Source: Guyparkeria halophila (GTDB lineage: Bacteria > Pseudomonadota > Gammaproteobacteria > Halothiobacillales > Halothiobacillaceae). Taken from it: a stretch of DNA of 64,000 nt. The stretch spans positions 565,501-629,500 of the forward strand of contig NZ_CP140153.1 of NCBI RefSeq assembly GCF_034479635.1, in the 5' to 3' direction. How positions within the stretch are numbered: position 1 is the first letter of the stretch; every line of letters begins with the position of its first letter. The position numbers were made by a program, and so were the translations under genes. This document shows, piece by piece, positions 1 through 10,532 of this stretch. The notes under the pieces are model-generated. The model was not told the origin of the DNA. It saw nothing but the letters and a program-made list of their open reading frames with translations, and searched no databases.

Positions 1-1808
<1,808 letters not shown>

Positions 1809-1834
1809 GCCATCCGCTCTCGCTGAATCGAAAA

Positions 1835-1866
1835 GCCCCCGTAGCCGATGGCTGCGGGGGTTTTTG
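1835..1866 (+). terminator. rho-independent terminator after acs
   Basis: An 11-bp stem (CCCCCGTAGCC pairing with GGCTGCGGGGG, one G-T wobble) closes a 3-base loop. It is followed by TTTTTGTTT. It starts 27 bases after the acs stop. Confidence 0.9.
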
Positions 1867-1877
1867 TTTGTGAGTCT

Positions 1878-1910
1878 GAAGCTGATAGCTGATAGCTGGA
1901 AGCTTGAAGA
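1878..1910. repeat. short GAAGCT-type intergenic repeat
   Basis: Overlapping units of the type GAAGCTGATAGCT and GCTGGAAGCTTGAAG lie behind the acs terminator. The same GAAGCTGGAAGC vocabulary recurs as a large inverted repeat after uvrD (14126-14196). No coding potential is visible. Whether the two are the same family cannot be decided from two examples. Confidence 0.4.
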
Positions 1911-2007
1911 GATCAGAGCTCAGAGGTCAGTTGGTCGAGGCTTTCCCGTGGTTGACGCCCAGAGGGGGGGCGGGCCAACCATCTCGCCCAGCTTCCGCAT
2001 TGCCGCC

Positions 2008-2085
2008 TGTGGGAGCGCGGCCCCCGCGCGAAAGCCGCCATAGCGGCTGTCCCCGTTTAAGCCGAGCAACGCGCCCAACGGGCGC
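2008..2085. repeat. REP-like cluster of small palindromes
   Basis: Three short GC-rich hairpins lie in a row in the 3' flank of ubiB: GCGCGG/CGCGC near 2015-2029, AGCCGC/GCGGCT at 2033-2048, and GCGCCC/GGGCGC near 2070-2085. The opening GTGGGAGCGCGG resembles repetitive extragenic palindromes of other gammaproteobacteria. The last hairpin could help end the ubiB transcript, but it has no T-run. Confidence 0.4.
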
Positions 2086-2102
2086 CGGTGCGACCTTCGC
2101 CG

Positions 2103-3761
2103 TCAGCGCCGCAAGGCGGCGAAGAGGAAGCCGGCTGCGGCGATGAGTTCCGCCCAGCCCAGCCAGCCCAATCCCATCAGTCCGCTCTCCTCGAGGCCCC
2201 GGCCCTGGGTGGCGAGGAACACGACCAGCAACAGGGCACCGATCAGGGTCAGGCGATTGCGGGCGCGGTCGCGGCAAGCCTGTTCGCGTATCGCTGCCAG
2301 TTCCTGTCGTTGCCCCTCGAGCAGTTCCGACTGGCGATGGACCTGTTGCATGGCCTGGATCGACAGGCGGGGCAACTCGGCCAGGTGCTGGTTGAGATAC
2401 GGCAGCTCGTCCTTGAAGCGCTCGAGGAAGGCCTTCGGGCCGATGCGCTCGCGCATCCAGCGTTCGATGAACGGCTTGGCGGTCTGCCAGAGGTCGAGGT
2501 CCGGGTAGAGCTCGCGGCCCAGCCCTTCGATGGCGAGCAGGGTCTTTTGCAGCAGCACCAGCTGCGGCTGGACTTCCATGTCGAACTGGCGCGCGACCTG
2601 GAACAGTCGCAGCAGGAAGTGGCCGAAGGAGATCTCCCGGAGCGGCTTTTGGAAGATCGGCTCGCAGACCGTGCGGATCGCCGCCTCGAATTCCTCCACG
2701 CGGGTGGTGTTCGGCACCCAGCCGGACTCGACGTGCAGCTCGGCCACCCGGCGGTAGTCGCGGTTGAAGAAGGCGTGGAAGTTCTCGGCGAGATAGCGCT
2801 GGTCCTCGGGCATCAGCGAGCCGACGATGCCGAAGTCCACCGCCATGTAGCGGGGTTGGTCGGGGTCGGTCGCGTCGACAAAGATGTTGCCCGGGTGCAT
2901 GTCGGCGTGGAAGAAGTTGTGCTTGAACACCTGGGTGAAGAACACCTCGACGCCGCGCTCGGCCAGCCGCTTCATGTTCACGTTGGCCGCCCGCAGCAGG
3001 TCCATGCGCGCGATCGGAATGCCGTGAATGCGCTCCTGGACCAGCACGTCGGTGCGGCACCAGTCCCAGTAGACCTCGGGGACGTAGAGCATCTTCGATC
3101 CCTCGAACTGGCGCTTGAGTTCGGCGGCGTTGGCCGCCTCGCGCTGCAGGTCGAGCTCGTTCATCAGGGTCTTGTCGAACTCGCGTACCACCTCGACCGG
3201 GTGCAGGCGCGGGCCTTCCGACCAGTAGCGTTCGGCCAGTCGGGCCACGGTGTAGAGGATCTCGAGATCACTGCGGATGCGCCGATGGATGCCCGGTCGG
3301 GTGATCTTGACGACCACCTCCTGGCCGTCGTCCAGCGTGGCGGCATGCACCTGGGCGATCGAGGCCGAGGCGAGCGGTTCGGCCTCGAAGCGGGCGAAGT
3401 GCTCGGTGACCGAGTCGCCCAGTGCCGCCTCGATGCGCTGGCGGGCAAGCTCGGCCGGGAACGGGCGCACCCGGTCCTGCAGCGCCGAGAGCGCCTCGGA
3501 CAGGTCCGGCGGCAACAGGTCGCGCCGCGTGGAGAGCATCTGGCCGAACTTGACGAAGATCGGTCCGAGATCCTCGAGCGCGGCGACCAGCCGTTCGCCG
3601 CGCGTGCGTTGCCGGTTGTTGGAAAACCAGTACCAGGGCGACGTGAATTTGAGAAAACGGATCGGGCGGAAGATCTTGAGCGCCAGCACGATCTCGTCGA
3701 GACCGTGGCGCAGCAGCACGAACTGGATGACCACCAGTCGCCAGAGCAGTCTTGGTCGCAT
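2103..3761 (-). CDS. ubiB: UbiB-family atypical kinase/ATPase of ubiquinone biosynthesis
   Basis: A 552-residue protein, the usual UbiB length. It supports the late steps of ubiquinone synthesis at the inner membrane, probably by ATP-dependent extraction of lipid intermediates. Visible motifs in order: the N-terminal KxGQ-type segment FVKFGQMLSTRRDLLP, the Ala-rich loop ASASIAQVHAA, the lysine of VVVKITRPG, the catalytic loop HADMHPGNIF, then a DFG. Two hydrophobic segments at the C-terminus (near residues 500-550) match the family's membrane anchor. The start MRPRLLWRL is chosen because its ATG at 3761-3759 overlaps the ubiJ TGA by one base, indicating translational coupling. The frame is open further upstream but only through ubiJ. 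The gene follows pldA and ubiJ on the minus strand. Confidence 0.95.
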   Translation of the reverse strand: MRPRLLWRLVVIQFVLLRHGLDEIVLALKIFRPIRFLKFTSPWYWFSNNRQRTRGERLVAALEDLGPIFVKFGQMLSTRRDLLPPDLSEALSALQDRVRPFPAELARQRIEAALGDSVTEHFARFEAEPLASASIAQVHAATLDDGQEVVVKITRPGIHRRIRSDLEILYTVARLAERYWSEGPRLHPVEVVREFDKTLMNELDLQREAANAAELKRQFEGSKMLYVPEVYWDWCRTDVLVQERIHGIPIARMDLLRAANVNMKRLAERGVEVFFTQVFKHNFFHADMHPGNIFVDATDPDQPRYMAVDFGIVGSLMPEDQRYLAENFHAFFNRDYRRVAELHVESGWVPNTTRVEEFEAAIRTVCEPIFQKPLREISFGHFLLRLFQVARQFDMEVQPQLVLLQKTLLAIEGLGRELYPDLDLWQTAKPFIERWMRERIGPKAFLERFKDELPYLNQHLAELPRLSIQAMQQVHRQSELLEGQRQELAAIREQACRDRARNRLTLIGALLLVVFLATQGRGLEESGLMGLGWLGWAELIAAAGFLFAALRR

Positions 3762-4402
3762 CAGGCCTCCCGGCGGTTTGCTTTGTTGGCGTGGGCGGTT
3801 GACGTGGCATCGAGTCGCCCGATCCGTCGCTCGAGTCTTTCCACGCCGGCGCGCGCCTCGTCCACGCCCTCGAGAAAGGCCGCCAGGTCGAGGTCGTCGG
3901 CGATGACCCGGGCCTCGTGCACCAGGTAGTCGTGTTGCTCGATGCGGCGGGTTTCGCGCCATTCGCTCGCGGTGCGTTCAACCTCTCGCGCTGTCTGTTC
4001 GACCAGGCCGGCGGCCGAGACGCCGACTTTTTCCGCCAGCCAGTCGGCCCAGTCGATGTCGAGTTCGCTCAAGGCGCGCAGGAAACGGGTGGCCGTCTGT
4101 TCATCGCCCTCGATCACGAGATCACCGGTAAACAGCGAGTCCGAGCTGTGCTCGCGCTGTAGGGCGGCCAGCAACGCCGGCCCGCTGGTATGAATGCGGG
4201 CGTCGGGCGGCAGATCGTCCGCGGCGCGCCACATCAGCCCGTTGGTGGTGGGCGTGACGGTCAGCGTCAGGCTGGGGTGTTCGATCTCGAGGGCAATTAC
4301 CAGGCCGGCCAGGTCGGCCAGCCGGGCGCGCGCGTTCGGATCACGCTCAATCAGCCGATTGATCACGGTTTCGGCGCTGAAACGCAGGGCGGTGGAAATC
4401 AT
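3761..4402 (-). CDS. ubiJ: ubiquinone biosynthesis accessory factor UbiJ (SCP2 domain)
   Basis: A 213-residue protein. The N-terminal half is an SCP2-type lipid-binding domain and the C-terminal part is a charged helical region, the UbiJ layout. In E. coli UbiJ binds ubiquinone intermediates in a soluble complex with UbiK and the Ubi enzymes. Its stop codon overlaps the ubiB start, the order seen in many gammaproteobacteria. The upstream partner is usually ubiE; here it is pldA, whose stop is 25 bases before this start. Identification rests on the fold-type sequence and the ubiB neighbour, so the name is well supported. Confidence 0.88.
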   Translation of the reverse strand: MISTALRFSAETVINRLIERDPNARARLADLAGLVIALEIEHPSLTLTVTPTTNGLMWRAADDLPPDARIHTSGPALLAALQREHSSDSLFTGDLVIEGDEQTATRFLRALSELDIDWADWLAEKVGVSAAGLVEQTAREVERTASEWRETRRIEQHDYLVHEARVIADDLDLAAFLEGVDEARAGVERLERRIGRLDATSTAHANKANRREA

Positions 4403-4427
4403 GGGTGCGCGGGCAGTGAGGAATGGA

Positions 4428-5543
4428 TCAGAGCCAGTCGGTCAGGGCAATGCCCACACCGATGCGGCTGACCGAGCGATTGTAGTCGATCAGGCTTTCC
4501 CCGTAGCCGTTGAAGTACTGCACGTAGCCCTTGACGCGATTTGACAGCGGGAAGCTGTAGTCGACCTGGATCGCGCCCTTGTTGTTGGCGAAATCGAGGT
4601 TGTTGCGCAGGGTGGCGGCGATGGTCTGATCGTTCCACTTGTAGGCGAGCAGTAAATCGCCGTAGCCCATGTAGTCGGTGATATCGGGGTTTTCGTCCTC
4701 GTCGGCCTCGGGTAGTCGGTACCAGCCGCGCAGGCGGCCGGCGAAATTGCCCCGACCGAACGAGGTGCTTGCGGCCAGCCGATTCCAGCTGCGCGAGCGC
4801 TCGCCGCCCTGGCCGTTGGAAGTATGGATCAGCGACAACCGGCTGCGCTTGAAGGTTAGGCCGGCCAGCGAGAAATCCGTCTCGAGGGTCAGGCCCAGCT
4901 CGGGCTCGTAGTTGGTCTCGCGGAACGGAGACGAGGCGTCCTGCTCCTCGCCCAACAGCTTGGTGTTGTAGGTCTGCCAGAGCGAGAGTTGGGTATAGCC
5001 GAAATACAGGGCGGTGTTGGGGCCGAACGGGTCCTCGAACCAGTCGAACTGGAACGACAGCTGGAACTTGGTCTCGGCGTGTTGCGGCTCGAAGTCGTAG
5101 ACGTCGCGCGACAGGTCGGTGGGCGTGTAGGTCGCCGGCATGATGTAGTTGGGTCGGTAGCTGCGCATCACGAACGGATTGCGCTCGCCCGACTGTTCCG
5201 ACTGCAGTCGACGCTCCAGGGCGACCGGCTCGGACTCGTTGATCAGCGGGATGGTGGCCTCTTGGTCCGCTTTCGAGCCGGTGTCGATCGCATCGCTGCT
5301 GGCGCTGGGCGATTGACGACGCTCCTCGTCCTGCGTGGCGTCGTCCTCGATAGCAGCCGGTCCGCTCGAGGCCAGTCGATCAAAGCAGGCCAGCCGTTCC
5401 GCGTCGGCATCGATCTTGGCGCACGCCGACCAGTCGGGCGTGGCTGTCTGGGCAGTGGCCGGGCTCAGAACGCCGAGCAGGACCAGTCCGGCCAGCGTGG
5501 CGGGCAGCTGACCGTGATTGAGATGGAGCAAGGGACGGGACAT
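4428..5543 (-). CDS. pldA: outer-membrane phospholipase A
   Basis: A 371-residue outer-membrane beta-barrel enzyme that hydrolyses acyl esters of phospholipids mislocalised to the outer leaflet. A signal peptide (MSRPLLHLN... to a cleavage near SPATAQ, residues 1-31) supports the start at 5543. The open frame continues upstream but without a signal-like beginning. The catalytic motif HTSNGQ near residue 240 supplies the His and Ser. SRSWNRL shortly after carries the conserved Asn. A roughly 100-residue acidic linker precedes the barrel. The protein ends in alternating hydrophobic residues (IALTDWL), as an outer-membrane protein should. It is first in a minus-strand run with ubiJ and ubiB and diverges from the CHAD gene. 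Confidence 0.9.
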   Translation of the reverse strand: MSRPLLHLNHGQLPATLAGLVLLGVLSPATAQTATPDWSACAKIDADAERLACFDRLASSGPAAIEDDATQDEERRQSPSASSDAIDTGSKADQEATIPLINESEPVALERRLQSEQSGERNPFVMRSYRPNYIMPATYTPTDLSRDVYDFEPQHAETKFQLSFQFDWFEDPFGPNTALYFGYTQLSLWQTYNTKLLGEEQDASSPFRETNYEPELGLTLETDFSLAGLTFKRSRLSLIHTSNGQGGERSRSWNRLAASTSFGRGNFAGRLRGWYRLPEADEDENPDITDYMGYGDLLLAYKWNDQTIAATLRNNLDFANNKGAIQVDYSFPLSNRVKGYVQYFNGYGESLIDYNRSVSRIGVGIALTDWL

Positions 5544-5825
5544 GGCGGCAAGTCTTTGATGGATGGCGGCCGGTGGGCCATGATAGACGGTAGGGCAGGT
5601 CTGCACGAATCTGATGGCGCTCGGCGTCGTCCTGACGTGGCCGCCGGTACGCCGGCGGTGCCATCTTGGCAACGAGCGACTCGTCGGCCCAGCGTGGCGT
5701 CAGTCGCAACGGCGGCCTGCAGACCTCTCCCCATTGAGGAACGCGGAGTCGGCGGCGTCATGCCGCCTCGGGAAGACACGAGTCAGGGGCTCGGAGTTCC
5801 GCCATCGATGCCGGAGGACAGAGGT

Positions 5826-6773
5826 ATGGGGCAGGCCAAGAAGCACGCTCGGCAACTGGATGCCGATTTCCTTACCCAGCCGGCCGGCGAGGTCGCTGCC
5901 GTGCTCATTCGCGCCCAGCAGGCCGTTTTTCGTCGTGCCTGGGCCCATTACCTCGAGGCGGCCGATGATGACCCCGAGGCCCTGCACGACCTGCGGGTCG
6001 AGTTGCGGCGCCTGCGTGTCTGGTTGCGGTTGTCGCGCGACGTGGTTCGAACGCGCAAGTCGACACGGCGGCGCCTCAAGGCGCTGGCCCGGGCCAGCAG
6101 CCCGATGCGCGATCACGAGGTGATGCTGGAATTGCTCGATCGCGTGGCTCGAGATGCCGACGGCGCCGATGTCGCGGCGCGGATACGTCGTCTCGCCGAT
6201 GAACGTCAGCCGGCGGGCGTTGATCTGGCGTTTGACGTCAAGCCGGGCCTCAAGCCGCGGGCACGCAAGGGCACTACCCCGTTCGACCGCTGGTTCGCGA
6301 GCCAGGTTGCCATGATGACCGAGCAAATCGAGCGGGACCTGTCGTCCGGTCGTTCGGGGTTCCACGCGGCACGCATCCAGGTCAAGCATCTGCGCTACCT
6401 GATCGAACCCATGCACGAGCCCTTTGCCGTGGTCGACTCCATGCTGGCCGATCTCAAGACCGTTCAGGACTGGCTGGGCGACCTGCACGATCTGGTGGTC
6501 TTCCGTGCGCACCTGGCCGATTACGCCGGCTGGCTACTGACCGACGCATTACCCGCGCCTCTCGCCCGTCCGGGCAAGCAGGCCAGACCCTTGAGCCAGA
6601 CCTTCGCCGGCGTACGCGACGACATCATCCGACTCTCGGCCTGGCAGGACGCCCAGTTCGAGGCGATGTGGCGTGACTGGGAAACACGCCGCCCGGCGCT
6701 TGAGAAACGACTGTATGCGGCTCGCAATCGGCTGGTCGGCGAGCTCGACAAAGCCGCCGGTGCCGCCGATTGA
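5826..6773 (+). CDS. CHAD domain-containing protein
   Basis: A 315-residue all-helical protein. It has the CHAD pattern of conserved His and Arg/Lys: HDLRVELRRLRVWLRL near residue 55, then MRDHEVML, then HAARIQVKHLRYLIEP near residue 180, and LGDLHDLVVF. CHAD proteins bind polyphosphate and are often linked to polyphosphate granules. No CYTH domain is fused here. The ATG at 5826 has GGAGG nine bases upstream. The frame is open far upstream, but that stretch runs antisense through pldA and is rejected. The stop codon overlaps the -35 element of the following tRNA promoter. Confidence 0.88.
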   Translation: MGQAKKHARQLDADFLTQPAGEVAAVLIRAQQAVFRRAWAHYLEAADDDPEALHDLRVELRRLRVWLRLSRDVVRTRKSTRRRLKALARASSPMRDHEVMLELLDRVARDADGADVAARIRRLADERQPAGVDLAFDVKPGLKPRARKGTTPFDRWFASQVAMMTEQIERDLSSGRSGFHAARIQVKHLRYLIEPMHEPFAVVDSMLADLKTVQDWLGDLHDLVVFRAHLADYAGWLLTDALPAPLARPGKQARPLSQTFAGVRDDIIRLSAWQDAQFEAMWRDWETRRPALEKRLYAARNRLVGELDKAAGAAD

Positions 6774-6798
6774 CAAGACAGGGCAAAACGACAAGAAT
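6770..6798 (+). promoter_or_regulatory. sigma-70 promoter of tRNA-Thr
   Basis: TTGACA (6770-6775), a 17-base spacer and AAGAAT (6793-6798) end 12 bases before the first tRNA base. The -35 hexamer is perfect and the -10 matches 4 of 6 positions. The GC-rich stretch between the -10 and the tRNA would be the stringent-control discriminator. Confidence 0.6.
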
Positions 6799-6810
6799 GC
6801 CCGGTCCCGC

Positions 6811-6886
6811 GCCGGAGTAGCTCAGTTGGTAGAGCAGGTCATTCGTAATGACAAGGTCGGGGGTTCGACTCCTCTCTCCGGCACCA
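6811..6886 (+). tRNA. tRNA-Thr (anticodon CGT)
   Basis: A 76-base cloverleaf. The acceptor stem GCCGGAG pairs with CTCCGGC. The D-loop is AGTTGGTAG, the anticodon loop TTCGTAA carries anticodon CGT (decoding ACG), and the T-arm GGGGGTTCGACTCCTC is standard. Discriminator A and CCA are encoded. The overall sequence resembles thrW of E. coli. Confidence 0.97.
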
Positions 6887-7015
6887 CTTTTCTCTATATC
6901 CGTAACGGAACCTTTGCCACGCGTTGACTGTCTTACCAGTCAGTAGATCGGGCAAAAGAATTCGTTTCGAGTGTCTTGAAATACGGGTCGACAGTCCCAA
7001 CACTGTTAATCAACC

Positions 7016-7377
<362 letters not shown>

Positions 7378-7387
7378 AACTCCGCCG

Positions 7388-7421
7388 AAAGGGCTAGCCA
7401 GCGATGGTTGGCCCTTTTTTT
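7388..7421 (+). terminator. rho-independent terminator after tmRNA
   Basis: A 12-bp stem (AAGGGCTAGCCA with TGGTTGGCCCTT, containing wobbles) and a 4-base loop are followed by a run of T. Confidence 0.88.
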
Positions 7422-7543
7422 GCGCGCGTCTCTCGGCCTCGGCGGAGTCCCGCCCTTACGGCCGGCGTTTCCGTAGCGTTCCGGACGTGCCATGATCCGA
7501 ACATGAATTCAACCGATCGTTTTGCCATGACATCGAGGGCGTC

Positions 7544-10438
7544 GTGCTGAGGCTGGCGCTATTGTCGGTGTTGATGCTGTTCACGGCCGCGGGTCAGGCC
7601 CGCGAGGTGACGGTCGGGTTGTACGAGAACGATCCCAAGATCTTCCGCGATGCCGGGGGGCATCCGTCGGGCATCTTCGTCGAGCTGATCGAACGCATGG
7701 CGGCGGAAGAGGGGTGGGAACTCGAGTTCGTGGAGTGTGCCTGGGCCGACTGCCTCGAGCGCACGTCGCGTGGCGAGATCGACCTGATGCCGGATGTGGC
7801 CATCAGCGAGCAGCGGGAGGTTCGATTCGACTTTCACACCTTGCCTGCCCTGCACAGCTGGTCGCAGGTCTATCGCCGCCCCGGCCTGGAAGTGGACTCG
7901 ATCTTCGACCTGAGCGGGCGTCGGGTGGCGTTGCTGGAGGGGTCGATCCAGCAGGCGCGGATTGGTGCCTTGCTCGACGAGTTCGGTATCACCCACGAGT
8001 CCCTGGCGGTCGATGACTTTCATGCCGCCTTCGAGGCGGTGGCCGAGGGGCGCGCGGACGTAGCCCTGGTCAATCACCTGTTCGGCAGCCGCTATCACGC
8101 CGACTACGGCCTCAAGCGCACGCCGGTGGTAATGGAGCCGGCCCGGCTGTTCTTCGCGACCGGCGCCGGGCGCAATGCCGAACTGCTGGCGGCGATCGAT
8201 CGCCACCTGGCGCGTTGGCAGGCCGACGGCGACTCGGTCTATTTCGACATCCTGGAGCGCTGGCTGGGCGAACGCCCGCGGGTGCTGGTGCCCGGCTGGG
8301 TGGGATGGCTGTTCGCGACCGGTGGCCTGCTGCTTTTGATTGGCCTGGGCGTGGTGTTCTGGCTGCGCCGAGCGGTGGTTGTTCGTGGTCGCCGCCTGGC
8401 GGAAACGCGTCGTGCGCTCGAGACGGCCTACGAGGTGATCGAGGCCAGTCCGGTGGTGCTGTTCCGATGGCAGCTTGCCCCCGGTTGGCCGGTGGAATTC
8501 GTCTCCGGCAACGTCGATCGTTGGGGCTATTCCCCCGAGGAATTCCTGAACGGGACGCGCGATTTTGCCGAGATCCTCCACCCGGAGGATCTCGATCGCG
8601 TCGCCGCCGAGGTGGAGGAACGGCTCGGTGCGGGCGCGACGGCCTTCCGGCAGGAGTATCGCATTCTGCGTGCCGATGGCAGCGCGCGCTGGGTGGCCGA
8701 CCTGACGCACGTGTTCCGCCATGAAGACGGTGAGGTCGATCGCATCGAGGGCGTGATCACGGACATCACCGAGCAGCGCGAGGGCGAACGACGCCAGCGT
8801 GAGGCCGCGGCGGTGCTGGAAAACACGCTCGAGGGCGTGATCATCACCGATGCCGACGAGCGCATCGTGATGGTCAATCGCGCCTTCCAGTCGTTGACCG
8901 GCTACACCGAGGCGGAGGTGCTCGATCGGCCGGTCACCCTGCTGGATGCCGAACACGCAACCAGCCCCTGGCCGGCAATCCGCGAGGAGCTGGCGGCGAG
9001 CGGGCACTGGCAGGGCGAATTGACCAGTCGGCGCAAGAATGGCGAGCGCTTTCCCGAACTGCGGGCCATCAGTCGGGTGGTCGGGCCGGCCGGCGAGGAC
9101 GATCACGTGGTGCACCTGTTCACCGACATGTCGCGCCTGCGGGCGACCGAGGCGCGCCTGGATTTTCTCGCCCGGCACGATGCCCTGACCGACCTGCCCA
9201 ACCGGGCGCTGCTGCTCACGCACCTGCGTGAACGTGTGGCCTCGGCTGACGTCGGGGCGCTGGGCTTGCTGCTGATCGATCTCGATCGCTTCCGCGACGT
9301 CAACGACAGCTACGGCCACCACGTCGGCGATGCCCTGTTGCGTCAGGCGGCGCGACGCCTCGAGTCGCTGATCGAGGGGCGCTGCCTGGCGCGCCTGGGG
9401 GGCGACGAATTCGCCGTGCTTGCCGAAAACGTGGGTCGGGCCGATCTTGCCACGCTGGCCGAAACGATCATCGCGGCGCTCACCCGACCATGGCGACTGG
9501 ATAACGGCACCGAGGTGCGTCTGGGCGCCAGCGTCGGCATTACCTGCTACCCGGATTTCGGTCGCAGCCCCGAGGCCCTGCTGCAACAGGCCGACGCCGC
9601 CGTCTATCGGGCCAAGGCCGAGGGGCGCGGCAGCTTCCGTTTCTTCGATGACAGCCTCACCGCCGGTGCCCGTCACCGCATCGAGATGGAGACCCGCCTG
9701 AGGCGCGCGATCGAGGCCGATGAACTGGAGTTGCACTACCAGCCGCAGGTCGATGTCACCAGCGGGCGGATGATCGGTGCCGAGGCACTGGTGCGCTGGC
9801 GCGACGGCGACCGGGGGCTGGTGCCGCCGGATGCCTTCATCCCGGTGGCCGAGCAGACCGGCATGATCGCCGCGCTCGGCGACTGGGTCCTGCGCGAGGC
9901 CTGCCGTCAGGGGCGGGAGTGGCACGATGCCGGCTTGCCGGTCCCGAGACTGGCCGTGAATGTATCGGCGCGACAACTGCAGGACGAGTCGCTGGTTGAT
10001 CGGGTCCGAGCGGTGCTAGACGAGACCGGCTACCCGCCCGATCGGCTCGAGCTCGAACTGACCGAAAGCGCACTCATGCATCAGCAGGAACGCTCCGTCC
10101 GGGTGTTGCGCGCCCTGCGGCGACTGGGGCTGCATCTGGCGATCGACGATTTCGGTACCGGTTATTCCTCGCTGGCCTACCTGAGGCAATTCCCCATCGA
10201 CGTCCTCAAAATCGACAAGCGCTTCGTCGATGACCTCGCCGACAACAACGACGACCGCGAGATCGCCGGGGCAATCCTCGCGATGGGCCATGCCCTGCGC
10301 CTGTCGGTGCTCGCCGAGGGGGTCGAGACCGAAGCGCAACTGGCCTTCCTGCGGGCCAATGGCTGTGACAGCTACCAGGGCTACCTCTTCAGCCCGCCGC
10401 TGCCGCCCGCGGGTTTTGCCCGCCTCCTGGCCGACTGA
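7544..10438 (+). CDS. periplasmic-sensor PAS-PAS-GGDEF-EAL cyclic-di-GMP protein
   Basis: A 964-residue membrane protein. The order is: signal/anchor (1-20), a periplasmic SBP_bac_3-type amino-acid-binding fold (about 22-245), a transmembrane helix (about 250-275), PAS (about 290-405), PAS (about 410-530), GGDEF (motif RLGGDEF near residue 618) and EAL (motif EALVRW near residue 746, with DDFGTGYSSL later). Both catalytic motifs look intact, so it could make or degrade cyclic-di-GMP in response to a small periplasmic ligand. The start is GTG at 7544; the nearby ATGs are out of frame. It stands alone between tmRNA and glutamate dehydrogenase. Its PAS-to-EAL part is clearly paralogous to that of the protein at 25155-29363. 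Confidence 0.93.
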   Translation: MLRLALLSVLMLFTAAGQAREVTVGLYENDPKIFRDAGGHPSGIFVELIERMAAEEGWELEFVECAWADCLERTSRGEIDLMPDVAISEQREVRFDFHTLPALHSWSQVYRRPGLEVDSIFDLSGRRVALLEGSIQQARIGALLDEFGITHESLAVDDFHAAFEAVAEGRADVALVNHLFGSRYHADYGLKRTPVVMEPARLFFATGAGRNAELLAAIDRHLARWQADGDSVYFDILERWLGERPRVLVPGWVGWLFATGGLLLLIGLGVVFWLRRAVVVRGRRLAETRRALETAYEVIEASPVVLFRWQLAPGWPVEFVSGNVDRWGYSPEEFLNGTRDFAEILHPEDLDRVAAEVEERLGAGATAFRQEYRILRADGSARWVADLTHVFRHEDGEVDRIEGVITDITEQREGERRQREAAAVLENTLEGVIITDADERIVMVNRAFQSLTGYTEAEVLDRPVTLLDAEHATSPWPAIREELAASGHWQGELTSRRKNGERFPELRAISRVVGPAGEDDHVVHLFTDMSRLRATEARLDFLARHDALTDLPNRALLLTHLRERVASADVGALGLLLIDLDRFRDVNDSYGHHVGDALLRQAARRLESLIEGRCLARLGGDEFAVLAENVGRADLATLAETIIAALTRPWRLDNGTEVRLGASVGITCYPDFGRSPEALLQQADAAVYRAKAEGRGSFRFFDDSLTAGARHRIEMETRLRRAIEADELELHYQPQVDVTSGRMIGAEALVRWRDGDRGLVPPDAFIPVAEQTGMIAALGDWVLREACRQGREWHDAGLPVPRLAVNVSARQLQDESLVDRVRAVLDETGYPPDRLELELTESALMHQQERSVRVLRALRRLGLHLAIDDFGTGYSSLAYLRQFPIDVLKIDKRFVDDLADNNDDREIAGAILAMGHALRLSVLAEGVETEAQLAFLRANGCDSYQGYLFSPPLPPAGFARLLAD

Positions 10439-10532
10439 GTCGGTCGGGGCGCCCGCGCGCTGCTACGCTCAGAGCCATGGCCCCTCGGTGAACGCTGGCG
10501 GGCAGGGGCCGCGTGACGATGGAGGAACGAAC

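Noticed and set aside
4989-5825. A long N-terminal extension of the CHAD protein
   Set aside because: It runs antisense through pldA, while a good ribosome-binding site and the family start occur at 5826.
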